24,983 nucleotides of DNA from a virus. Numbering within the stretch: the first letter of the stretch is position 1; each line of letters opens with the position of its first letter. The notes beneath the pieces were generated by a model. It searched no databases, had not been told where the DNA came from, and was given only the letters and a program-made list of their open reading frames with translations. The translations under genes and the position numbers were made by a program. Positions 1 to 6,536 of this stretch are shown here, piece by piece. The stretch covers positions 1 through 24,983 of IMG/VR virus record IMGVR_UViG_3300025128_000313; one strand, written 5' to 3'.

Positions 1-2
1 CG

Positions 3-122
3 GATTGGGCTTTCGATAACCCATATGACGACGATGAGGTTTTGTGTGACGATTGTGGCCAGCCACTATACGAGGTCGAAGATGAAGACGGCAAAAGATT
101 ACATTGTGAGTCGTGTGACTAA
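3..122 (+). CDS. Zinc-ribbon protein, C-terminal part (5' end outside window)
   Basis: Only the last 39 codons are visible, in the third frame of the window, ending with TAA. The sequence has two CxxC pairs (CDDC near residue 15 of the visible part and CESC just before the stop), separated by 16 residues that are rich in Asp and Glu. This spacing is that of a small treble-clef or zinc-ribbon fold binding one zinc ion. The knuckle suggests nucleic-acid or protein binding, but no function can be assigned. The real start lies to the left. A hairpin with a T tract follows directly, so this may be the last gene of a rightward transcript. A competing frame across the same bases is listed separately. 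The call rests on the cysteine pattern only. Confidence 0.6.
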   Translation, partial: DWAFDNPYDDDEVLCDDCGQPLYEVEDEDGKRLHCESCD

Positions 123-195
123 AGCTTGGGATCGCTGTGGCTACGATTGCATGGCGATCTTTTTGTTTTTGATGATTGGAGTTGAACTGATATGA
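82..195 (+). CDS. Possible 37-aa protein with hydrophobic C-terminus (doubtful)
   Basis: This short frame overlaps the last 41 bases of the zinc-ribbon gene in another frame. In its favour, GAGG at 72-75 sits six bases before the ATG, and its TGA overlaps the ATG of the next gene in an ATGA arrangement, a coupling seen repeatedly elsewhere in this genome. The product would have a basic N-terminal half and a hydrophobic end (AIFLFLMIGVELI), like a tiny tail-anchored peptide. Against it, the hydrophobic codons coincide with the stem and T tract of a good terminator candidate, which would produce Phe and Leu codons by chance. I consider the terminator reading more likely. Confidence 0.22.
   Translation: MKTAKDYIVSRVTKAWDRCGYDCMAIFLFLMIGVELI
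130..170 (+). terminator. Rho-independent terminator candidate after the zinc-ribbon gene
   Basis: GATCGC at 130-135 pairs perfectly with GCGATC at 154-159, and is followed at once by five T, a G and five more T (160-170). The loop is 18 bases. It lies eight bases beyond the zinc-ribbon stop codon and 22 bases before the next start, so it could end or attenuate the rightward transcript. The short stem and long loop make it a moderate candidate. Confidence 0.5.
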
Positions 196-413
196 ACGCA
201 CAACGGAATTGGGAGATGATCTTGACGTTTCAAGAACCTTCCAACATGTACAAGACTGAGGTTTACCAAGGTTTGACGTTGGAACAAATCAACGATGCGA
301 TGGAAATGAAGTTCGAACAGAACAAAATCATCGGCATGACGATGCGATCGATGCCGATGGACGCTGTTGCGCTGCAGTCGCATAACAAATATCTAAACGG
401 CGAGGGTTTATGA
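192..413 (+). CDS. Small unknown protein, 73 aa
   Basis: I do not recognise this protein. It is a small soluble polypeptide with no clear signal peptide or membrane segment; its middle is predicted helical and rich in Met, Gln and Glu. A GGAG about ten bases before the ATG supports the start. Its TGA overlaps the ATG of the following gene (ATGA at 410-413), so the two are probably translated together. It belongs to the short rightward cluster that ends with the RHH regulator. Small genes at such a position in phages are often early accessory or host-interaction genes, but nothing in the sequence shows that here. Reality as a gene is supported by its ribosome site and the coupling. Confidence 0.6.
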   Translation: MNAQRNWEMILTFQEPSNMYKTEVYQGLTLEQINDAMEMKFEQNKIIGMTMRSMPMDAVALQSHNKYLNGEGL

Positions 414-613
414 AGCATCACGATCTTGAGATCTTGATTACGACGCGTAAGTTTTTTGCGTGCGACGCAGAAACAGTAGAAGAAGCAGTGAAGATTGCGA
501 CGACAGAGGCGCGTAAGCACCTCGGGCAAGACTTTTACTCGCTAGAAATACGTGACCCGAGCGCCGGGTGGCCTGAAACGGTACACGAGGCCACAAACCC
601 CGAGATTACTTGA
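410..613 (+). CDS. Small unknown protein, 67 aa
   Basis: This is a 67-residue soluble protein of unknown function. The visible pattern is a beta-type N-terminus (LEILITTRKFFAC), then a helix beginning after AETVEEAVKIA, then a short strand, which would fit a compact alpha/beta fold. It starts by an ATGA overlap with the preceding gene, with GAGGG just upstream. Its stop codon lies inside the TTGACA box of the promoter for the next gene, so transcription of the RHH regulator can begin exactly where this gene ends. No catalytic motif is visible. Confidence 0.6.
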   Translation: MKHHDLEILITTRKFFACDAETVEEAVKIATTEARKHLGQDFYSLEIRDPSAGWPETVHEATNPEIT

Positions 614-639
614 CATACAGTCTTATAGGATCAGATAAT
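610..639 (+). promoter_or_regulatory. Sigma-70-type promoter for the RHH gene
   Basis: A perfect TTGACA at 610-615 is followed after 18 bases by GATAAT at 634-639 (five of six matches to TATAAT). Transcription would be expected to start about seven bases further on, at or within a base or two of the ATG at 645. This makes the RHH message leaderless or nearly so. The -35 box overlaps the stop codon of the upstream gene. Confidence 0.65.
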
Positions 640-644
640 AGCGC

Positions 645-815
645 ATGGATACATCAAAATGGAAATCGGTTCTGGTGCCTGTAGAGGTCTATCGGGACAT
701 CAAAAAGATCGCATTTGAAGAAGATCGCTCGATCAGTGGTCAACTGCGGAAAATTTTTAAAGAGTGGCAAGAAGATCGGTTGCAAGAAGCGCGAGATCTT
801 GGTGTACTCGACTGA
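645..815 (+). CDS. Ribbon-helix-helix DNA-binding regulator, 56 aa
   Basis: This small gene encodes a 56-residue protein with the classic ribbon-helix-helix layout: a short strand (KWKSVLVPVEVY), a first helix (YRDIKKIAFEEDR), the turn SISG, and a second helix (QLRKIFKEWQEDRL). In Arc/MetJ/CopG-type proteins the strand from each subunit of a dimer inserts into the DNA major groove, and this protein very likely acts as a transcriptional regulator in the same way. It has its own promoter, and the ATG lies where transcription should begin; the only AGGA (627-630) is 14 bases upstream and would be outside the transcript. A strong terminator follows the gene. No toxin partner is adjacent, so a phage repressor or early-gene regulator is more likely than an antitoxin. 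Its targets are unknown. Confidence 0.8.
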   Translation: MDTSKWKSVLVPVEVYRDIKKIAFEEDRSISGQLRKIFKEWQEDRLQEARDLGVLD

Positions 816-872
816 CGGGTCTAACTCGTCTCCTTATCAGGCCAAGGCAACATCACAGCCTTCCAACACGTC

Positions 873-909
873 CCCCACCCGTGCGGCCTATCAGGTGGGG
901 TTTTGCTTT
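873..909 (+). terminator. Rho-independent terminator downstream of the RHH gene
   Basis: CCCCACC at 873-879 pairs with GGTGGGG at 894-900 and is followed by TTTTGCTTT. The stem is seven pairs and mostly G-C. The T tract is on the rightward strand, so it mainly ends the RHH transcript coming from the left. Confidence 0.75.
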
Positions 910-910
910 A

Positions 911-960
911 GGTCAGGGCCTTGATCAGCCCCCGTAGCGCGTTCCCGTCCGCGCCTGACC
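911..960. repeat. Inverted repeat in the convergent intergenic region
   Basis: GGTCAGG at 911-917 is the reverse complement of CCTGACC at 954-960, and a second small hairpin is nested inside (GCGCG 937-941 with CGCGC 950-954, eight-base loop). It lies between the rightward RHH terminator and the stop codon of the leftward polymerase gene. The leftward transcript would fold here right after the polymerase stop, but no T tract follows on that strand. The rest of 816-969 holds no gene that I can support. Confidence 0.5.
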
Positions 961-969
961 GAAGGCGGG

Positions 970-2877
970 CTAGACCTCGACGGCTTCACCCCAACTAGGC
1001 CCAAGATCGATATCGCACTTGTTCGGCACCTGTAACGTGATCGCCGCTTCCATCACCTCTCGGATCTTTTTAGCGTGCTCTAGATCGCGCACACTGCACC
1101 CCAGTTCATCGTGAACCTGCAATAACGGACGCTCGCCGGCTTCATACAGATCGACCATCGCTTGCTTGGTCATGTCAGCCGCAGACGCCTGTATCAGACG
1201 ATTCAGTGCTTTGTACGTGAACGCACGCCGCAGGGGCGTTGTGTCGCCGTACTGGGCGCGTGCTTCTTTCTTCGGCAGTGCTTTCTTCAGTTCGTAGCCT
1301 AGCGGCTCAAACATGTCGAAGCGGCACTTGCGGCCTTTTAAACTTCGGATCGAGCCATCGTCTTTCTGATCCACGGCCCGTGATACGCCATTCATCAACT
1401 CTTTAACGAAAGGCACCCGGTTGTGGTACTGCTTCGTCAGTTCTTTGGCAGTGTCGACATCGACGTCTAGCTGGTCTGCGAGCTTGTTTACACCCATGCC
1501 GTACATCATGCCCAGATTGATCGTTTTGGCCTGCTTACGCGGAATTTGGGCCATCTCAGCGACCATCGTATGGAAGTCCATGCTCGCGTCACTGTTGTAG
1601 CCGTCTACAAACTCTTGAGCGCCGCCCAGCGGCTTGCTCTTCCACTTGCCGAAGATCTGTGCGTAATGCACCAAGATCCGTGGTTCTTGCTGACTGAAGT
1701 CGATTGCAGCCCACTGTTCGTCTTCTTCTGGCAGGAACAGACTGCGAATCATAGGTCCCAGTTCGGGATCACGAGCCGGGATCTGTTGCAGATTGGGGTT
1801 GGACATAGACAGGCGCCCGCTGACGGTGCCCCCATCATCACTGCGCAACTGGTTAATGTGGCCGTGTATTCGGCCCTCTTTTGACACGTAGCGCATAATC
1901 GACGACACAAACGTGCCCTGCACCTTGTTGAGGTTGCGGGCCTCGACGACCATTTTTGCAAACTCGTGTGGGTTGTCACTCAAGAAGGACTTGGTAAACG
2001 AAGGCTGACCGGTCGCAGTGCGGGGGTATTTGATATTCAGTTTGTCGAACGCTTTCGCAAGTGACGATGCGGCCCAGATCTCTACGTCGCCACCGGCCTG
2101 TGCTTCGATCTTCTTGAGCACCGCTTTCTCGCGCTTGATCAGCGCCTGCTTTGTCCGCTCGCACCGATCCATGTCCACCCGGATACCCCGGAAGGTCATG
2201 TCGATCAGGCAGGGCGTGAGCCGCGTTTCGAGATCCCAGACCGTGTTGAGGTCTTGCTTGGCAATCTCTAGCTTAAAAAACTTATACAAATCAAAGGCTA
2301 ACCGGGCGTCCATCTCGGCATAGGGCCCGACGAACTGGCTAGGCAGCTTCCAGAGCTCGGCTTTTGGATCGACACCAAAGTCTACTGCCGCTTGAGTCAA
2401 TAGCTTCTCTGACTTGGCTTCGCCCAGATAGTCGTAAGACAGGGCGTTCAGACTGTAGCTGTAGCGGTTCTCGTCCAGCAGCGCCGCCATGATCATCGTG
2501 TCGATGATCGGGCCATTGACCGGGATGTCCAAAGCTTTGAGCCAGCCTAAGTCGTATGGGGCGTTGTGCATGATCTTCGGACAGTCTGTGGATAACTGCT
2601 TCTTCAGCCAGCGCAGCACGACGTTCTTGTCGAGGTTGCCGCCGCCAAGGTGTGCGATCGGGTAGTAGGCTTCCCAACCGTCTGTCGCGACGGCGATGCC
2701 GACGACGTCACCGTCCTTACGAGGCCAGCCGGGGCCGTACTCTTTGAGGTGTGGATCGCGTGTCTCGAGGTCGATCGCAATCTCTTTTGCGTCGGTTATG
2801 TCTTTCAGTTCAAACGGTGCAGTCCATTCCGCGTTTGGTGTAAACAGCGGAAACTGCAAGCGGGTTTCTTTTTCCAT
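970..2877 (-). CDS. DNA polymerase family A with 3'-5' exonuclease domain
   Basis: This 635-residue enzyme replicates the phage genome. The N-terminal proofreading domain shows Exo I (DLE, residues 36-38), Exo II (HNAPYD, about 104-109) and Exo III (YAEMD, 186-190). The polymerase domain shows motif A (DFSQQEPR from 393), motif B (R447, K451, L455, Y459-G460) and motif C (VHDE, D590). There is no 5'-3' exonuclease domain, as usual for phage enzymes. The residue equivalent to E. coli Phe762 is Leu455. I chose the third in-frame ATG because AAGGAG lies five bases before it and it directly follows the DUF3310 stop; the two earlier ATG codons would overlap that gene. It is the last gene of the leftward replication operon. 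Confidence 0.95.
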   Translation of the reverse strand: MEKETRLQFPLFTPNAEWTAPFELKDITDAKEIAIDLETRDPHLKEYGPGWPRKDGDVVGIAVATDGWEAYYPIAHLGGGNLDKNVVLRWLKKQLSTDCPKIMHNAPYDLGWLKALDIPVNGPIIDTMIMAALLDENRYSYSLNALSYDYLGEAKSEKLLTQAAVDFGVDPKAELWKLPSQFVGPYAEMDARLAFDLYKFFKLEIAKQDLNTVWDLETRLTPCLIDMTFRGIRVDMDRCERTKQALIKREKAVLKKIEAQAGGDVEIWAASSLAKAFDKLNIKYPRTATGQPSFTKSFLSDNPHEFAKMVVEARNLNKVQGTFVSSIMRYVSKEGRIHGHINQLRSDDGGTVSGRLSMSNPNLQQIPARDPELGPMIRSLFLPEEDEQWAAIDFSQQEPRILVHYAQIFGKWKSKPLGGAQEFVDGYNSDASMDFHTMVAEMAQIPRKQAKTINLGMMYGMGVNKLADQLDVDVDTAKELTKQYHNRVPFVKELMNGVSRAVDQKDDGSIRSLKGRKCRFDMFEPLGYELKKALPKKEARAQYGDTTPLRRAFTYKALNRLIQASAADMTKQAMVDLYEAGERPLLQVHDELGCSVRDLEHAKKIREVMEAAITLQVPNKCDIDLGPSWGEAVEV

Positions 2878-2878
2878 G

Positions 2879-3184
2879 TTAGCTCCTTGGGTCATCACCC
2901 TTAGCGAAGCGCAAGTACCAGATAGCTTTGTTCAGATCTTCTTCTGCATCGAACTTCTTGCCTGCACGCCAGTTGTATTTGAACGCAGCGAGGCGGCAAT
3001 AAGTAGCGACGGCATCTTGCCCGAAGGCCGCGACCATCGCGTCTATGCACTCGATCTCGGAATCAGCGTAATGAGGCGGCGAGTTCACCATATCCGGTAA
3101 TATGCCTGCTGACCCGTCTGGAATGTCTTTGTAATAGACCCTTTCCTTCCGGTCGCCAACACTGACCTCAAAGTAATCGCTCAT
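2879..3184 (-). CDS. DUF3310 family protein, 101 aa
   Basis: The C-terminal two thirds match the DUF3310 pattern well: VNSPPHY near residue 33, IECIDAM, the alternating stretch ending FKYNWRAGKK, then EEDLNKAIWYL. This family includes small proteins common in phages and is related to T7 gp1.7, which has been linked to nucleotide metabolism as a nucleotide-kinase-like protein. The reaction of this member is not known; a role in precursor supply would suit its place between a helicase and the DNA polymerase. The start overlaps the helicase stop in ATGA. The N-terminal 30 residues look unrelated to the family core. Confidence 0.85.
   Translation of the reverse strand: MSDYFEVSVGDRKERVYYKDIPDGSAGILPDMVNSPPHYADSEIECIDAMVAAFGQDAVATYCRLAAFKYNWRAGKKFDAEEDLNKAIWYLRFAKGDDPRS
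2883..2888 (-). promoter_or_regulatory. Ribosome binding site deciding the polymerase start
   Basis: On the leftward strand this reads AAGGAG, five bases before the ATG at 2875-2877. It lies within the last codons of the DUF3310 gene and favours the 635-residue form of the polymerase over the longer reading that would begin at 2898. Confidence 0.7.
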
Positions 3185-4704
3185 AACGTGTAGCTCCGAT
3201 AAAAGTTTTCTGGCAAGACAGTGAACAGGTTCTGCTTTGTGCGAGTAACCGCAACGTAGAACACGCGGTGCATGCTGTCTGGATCTGAATCCATAGACCG
3301 CTCTGCAGCGACCGTCAAATCCGTAAACAACACCACGTTGTCTGCTTCACCACCTTTTGCGCCGTGGATTGTTGATAGTTTGATACGGGGAGGCGCTGTG
3401 AGGTCTTCGCCTCGTCGCACCAGTGCGTTAACGTACGCGACGTCAACACCCGGCACTTTATCCAGAGCCTCGTTCCACGACATATCGAGCGTTGCCAACA
3501 AGCCGTTGGTGTCCCGCAACTCTTCGAACGTGAACGTATCGTCTTCTTCCCCAAGAATCTTTTTGTGACCGCGTGCAACACGCACGCCGTTACCTGTCAT
3601 GTAACTGTACAGCACCTTTGCCAGATCGTATGTGATCGGGTTACCGCGCTGCAATGTCCGCCACGCCTCAAGGGCCTCGCGCACTTTTAAACGTAAGCTT
3701 TGTCGCCCCTGTATCTCAAAGAAATAGCCTTGGCTTTTGAGATGATCGCGCACTGGGTTTAAAAAGTACGCCGCCTGCGACAAGAAGAGCCAAGAGCCGT
3801 GATCCATGTCCAGTTCTGCAAAGGTCGAGATGTTTTGTATGCGACCCTCTTCTGTCTTGGGCAGATACGACTTCGGGAACCGGTTACGAATGCGCCGTGA
3901 GATCCGGTCAGCCACCTCATGCACAAGGCGTGGGATGCGAAAGCTTTGCTCGAGCACCTCGCTGCCGCCGGGCAGGTTGATGAAATGCTCCACGTCGGCC
4001 CCAGACCACTTGTAGATCGCTTGGTCGTCGTCGCCTGCACAGTACATTCGCTCAGACTTTGCATCGATCGCGTGGGCAATGTCCCACTGCAGCGGGCTTA
4101 GATCCTGCGCTTCGTCCAACATGGATAGCTTGAATGACGGACACGTCTCATGGGCAGATTGTGCAAAGAGCTCAAGCATGTCTGTGTAGTCGTAGACCCC
4201 AAACTCTTTCTTGTACTGGGCCAAGGCCCGTGCTGCGTAGTCCACTTCAAGCCACGTATATTCTAGGTCGCTTGCGTTGTACTCGGCCTGTAGCTCTGAC
4301 TTCTTGAGCCGGGACAGGGTGATCAACCGTAAGATCGGTGACTCTTTGCGCAGGCTGTTGCTTAGATCCTCTTCGACCTCGTACATGGGGACGTCACCGC
4401 TGACCAGTGCGATCCCAATCTTGCGCTCTACTTCACGGTAGTGCTGGGCGGTCATCAACTGCTCAGACTTCAGTCCGGTCAGATGAAACGCCAGACTGTG
4501 GATGGTTCGAAAGAAAGGCAGGTCAGTCTTTGGATCGAGGTTGAAACGTGCGGCAGCCCGTTCTTTTGCTTCGGTGGCGGCCTTGCGTGTAAACGCGAAG
4601 AACGCGATCTGTGTGGGCGGTACACCGTCAGCCAATGCTTTGTCGACCAGATTGAGCAACGTGGTTGTCTTGCCTGTACCGGGTGGGCCAAAGATGCGCT
4701 GCAT
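3181..4704 (-). CDS. Superfamily 1 UvrD/Rep-like DNA helicase
   Basis: A 507-residue ATP-dependent helicase. Motif I is GPPGTGKTT (residues 6-14), Ia FTRKAATEA (about 38-46), II DEAQD (197-201), III GDDDQAIY (224-231), IV QSFR (253-256), V TIHGAKG (445-451) and VI VAVTR (484-488). These are the motifs of the UvrD/PcrA/Rep group, whose members move 3' to 5' on single-stranded DNA. It is shorter than UvrD (about 720 residues), with a reduced 2B region. It follows the primase with only a 75-aa gene between, and no ring helicase is in the operon, so it may be the replicative helicase; that is inference. The ATG overlaps the preceding TAA (TAATG). Confidence 0.93.
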   Translation of the reverse strand: MQRIFGPPGTGKTTTLLNLVDKALADGVPPTQIAFFAFTRKAATEAKERAAARFNLDPKTDLPFFRTIHSLAFHLTGLKSEQLMTAQHYREVERKIGIALVSGDVPMYEVEEDLSNSLRKESPILRLITLSRLKKSELQAEYNASDLEYTWLEVDYAARALAQYKKEFGVYDYTDMLELFAQSAHETCPSFKLSMLDEAQDLSPLQWDIAHAIDAKSERMYCAGDDDQAIYKWSGADVEHFINLPGGSEVLEQSFRIPRLVHEVADRISRRIRNRFPKSYLPKTEEGRIQNISTFAELDMDHGSWLFLSQAAYFLNPVRDHLKSQGYFFEIQGRQSLRLKVREALEAWRTLQRGNPITYDLAKVLYSYMTGNGVRVARGHKKILGEEDDTFTFEELRDTNGLLATLDMSWNEALDKVPGVDVAYVNALVRRGEDLTAPPRIKLSTIHGAKGGEADNVVLFTDLTVAAERSMDSDPDSMHRVFYVAVTRTKQNLFTVLPENFYRSYTL

Positions 4705-4931
4705 TAGCTAATCCGCCACAGTCGAACGAGGACTTGATCGTCTGTTGAGTCTTTATGGTTCTTGCGTTGTACGACCTTGTAGCCCGCATCGACCATCGCT
4801 TTGCGTAAAGCGTTACGTTCTTTGCCGTCTGGCACTTCAATGCTATCGCCGACTTCCATGTCTCTGACCAGCTTGACCCAGCGTCCCCAGCCCGCTTTGG
4901 ACGGAATATCTAGTCCTTTCTCAATCTTCAA
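4704..4931 (-). CDS. Small unknown protein, 75 aa, TTG start
   Basis: A small basic protein of unknown function between primase and helicase. The centre (MEVGDSIEVPDGKERNALRKA) looks like a strand-turn-helix, followed by a basic segment (GYKVVQRKNHK) and a C-terminal strand VLVRLWRI. I have seen similar short proteins in marine phages, without a function. The start appears to be TTG: it overlaps the primase TGA in a TTGA arrangement, and GAGG (4939-4942 on the other strand) lies seven bases upstream. The next ATG would remove the first 25 residues. It may be a DNA-binding accessory to primase or helicase, but this rests on charge and position only. Confidence 0.7.
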   Translation of the reverse strand: MKIEKGLDIPSKAGWGRWVKLVRDMEVGDSIEVPDGKERNALRKAMVDAGYKVVQRKNHKDSTDDQVLVRLWRIS

Positions 4932-6457
4932 AACGGAACCTCTTCATCTGCCGTGAACCGTGGGTCGCGAATGACCGTCTTTGTAACCTTGTGCGCTGGG
5001 ATCTTCCACAGCCGCACGACCTTGCTTTGAATCCGTAGCTGCGTGGCTTCGCCGTTGATGTCTCGCAGGCGCTGTGCAATCTGATGCGTCTTAAAATGCT
5101 TGAAGTTGGCCTTGAGCAGGTGACCTTCCAGATCTTTGAGCCGGAAGTATGTCTCGTTCTTTTCTTCGTCCGTCCAAGGGCGCTTGAGCAGGATCTGTTC
5201 TTTCTCTTCAGCCGCTTGGTGCCCAGTACAGAACTCTTCCAAGTGCTCGTTGAATATACCGTTGACGCTGACGTCTTCGGACACTTCGATGATAGAACCG
5301 TCTGTCTCTTGCATCTCAGTCAGCAGGGCGTTGATGCGTGTCTCCCACATGTCTTTCTTCATGGTGCGTGGGTAGAAGTTAAGCTGCTCGACGCAGGCTC
5401 GCTGGAACGCCATCTGGTTCAACAGGTCGTCTGTGCCCATCTCCAGTGGCTTGCCCTCTACGTCCAGAAACCAGACCGGGGGTACGGAGTTGTACTTGCG
5501 TAGGTTGGCGATCTGAACGCCTGACACCACTGCCTCGATCCCAAACTTGCGCGTCATGCACAGTTCTTTGTTACAGACCGAGTTGATCGGAGCGTCTTTG
5601 CACTTGTATGCGTAGTCTTTGCGCTGTAGCTGCTTGGCGACCGCGTTGACTTCACCCAGCGGCAGAGGCGGGTGGATGAACTGCATGTTGTGCGTCAGGA
5701 TCTCTGACTCCCACGTATCTGGGAAAGCTTTGCGTAGGTACACGCCGACGTTAAACAGGCCGTTGTTGCGGGCGCCCTCGCCAATCCCGTCTTTGCACAA
5801 TGTCTGCAGGCACGGTGGGCCGTCCTGTATCGGCAGACTACTGTCCTGCTCGACGATCAGGGCCAGCGCCTGTTCGCGTGTCTGGACGTTTTCAGCAACC
5901 AGTTCAAAGAACTCTTCTATGGTTGCAGCACTGCTATCTGGGTTGAACGCGTAGCGCAGGCTGTTCTCATGGTCGAAGTACGGCATGTTCAAAAAGTTGC
6001 CGACGTCGCCTCTATCTAGGTTCAATGCGATCTGTTTTGGGAAGATCTCGCTGCCACCGTACCCCAGACCGACAGAGAGGCGCGTTAAGACCTCTTGCAT
6101 GTCTTTGGCGGGTATGAAGTCGGTTGTAAACAAAAAGACGTGAGCGCCGCCAGATTTGCTTCTACAGACGACTAGGGGCAGCTTTAGATTCTTGAGCTTG
6201 TTGATCAGTGCGGTGTGGTCGAAGTTGTATTCGTCTATGTCGATACAACCCCAGCGGCACATGTTGTCTTCGTTAATCGGGATGATCCCGACAGACTGCG
6301 TTCCATCAAGGTGGGCTTGCCACGTTTCTTCAGTCCGCTCTTCACGGACGATCATCGCTTTACCGGTGGCTTTGCCTTTTGCGTTGCGATCTTCGATCTT
6401 GAACGTGCCGTAGGCCAGCCGCAATCCATCGAATATCGTTGAAAACTTATCTATCAT
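4928..6457 (-). CDS. Archaeo-eukaryotic-type (AEP) DNA primase
   Basis: A 509-residue primase. The AEP catalytic core is visible: metal-binding DxD in CIDIDEY (D73, D75), the SxH motif in SKSGGAHVF (H106), and a candidate third acidic residue at D162 in LNMPYFD. After it comes a helical domain starting near residue 216 (RNNGLFNVGVYLRKAF) and a cysteine set C216, C221, C286, C295, C300 that could bind zinc or an iron-sulphur cluster. The extreme C-terminus is DEEVPF, like the tip of SSB proteins. AEP enzymes make primers and some also polymerise DNA; the lack of another primase makes primer synthesis the likely role here. It is followed by overlapping genes for a 75-aa protein and a helicase. 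A structured 79-base gap precedes it. Confidence 0.85.
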   Translation of the reverse strand: MIDKFSTIFDGLRLAYGTFKIEDRNAKGKATGKAMIVREERTEETWQAHLDGTQSVGIIPINEDNMCRWGCIDIDEYNFDHTALINKLKNLKLPLVVCRSKSGGAHVFLFTTDFIPAKDMQEVLTRLSVGLGYGGSEIFPKQIALNLDRGDVGNFLNMPYFDHENSLRYAFNPDSSAATIEEFFELVAENVQTREQALALIVEQDSSLPIQDGPPCLQTLCKDGIGEGARNNGLFNVGVYLRKAFPDTWESEILTHNMQFIHPPLPLGEVNAVAKQLQRKDYAYKCKDAPINSVCNKELCMTRKFGIEAVVSGVQIANLRKYNSVPPVWFLDVEGKPLEMGTDDLLNQMAFQRACVEQLNFYPRTMKKDMWETRINALLTEMQETDGSIIEVSEDVSVNGIFNEHLEEFCTGHQAAEEKEQILLKRPWTDEEKNETYFRLKDLEGHLLKANFKHFKTHQIAQRLRDINGEATQLRIQSKVVRLWKIPAHKVTKTVIRDPRFTADEEVPF

Positions 6458-6472
6458 TTATAATTCCAAGGT

Positions 6473-6523
6473 CCCGGACGGCCCTGCGGTTGAGAACGGC
6501 ATGCAGGGCCTTGAGACACCGGG
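6473..6523 (-). other. Structured leader between the SSB-like and primase genes
   Basis: The only sizeable gap inside the replication operon (6458-6536) holds a nested inverted repeat. GGCCCTGC at 6480-6487 pairs with GCAGGGCC at 6503-6510 (eight pairs), and CCCGG at 6473-6477 can pair with CCGGG at 6519-6523 around it. No T run follows on the leftward strand, so it is not a simple terminator. It may stabilise the upstream message, act as a processing site, or tune primase expression. Confidence 0.5.
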
Positions 6524-6536
6524 TTGCCTATAGCGG

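Noticed and set aside
141-529. Leftward frames over the small rightward genes near the left end
   Set aside because: They are His/Arg/Cys-rich shadows with no ribosome site, while the rightward genes are linked by an ATGA overlap.
645-815. RHH protein as an antitoxin of a toxin-antitoxin pair
   Set aside because: No toxin-like gene is next to it, and it has its own promoter and terminator as a single gene.
715-924. 69-codon rightward frame across the RHH gene
   Set aside because: It is out of frame with the 56-aa RHH protein, which has a clear fold and promoter, and it runs through the terminator hairpin.
5084-5503. 139-codon rightward frame opposite the primase
   Set aside because: It is antisense to a protein with identifiable catalytic motifs and has no ribosome site or motif.
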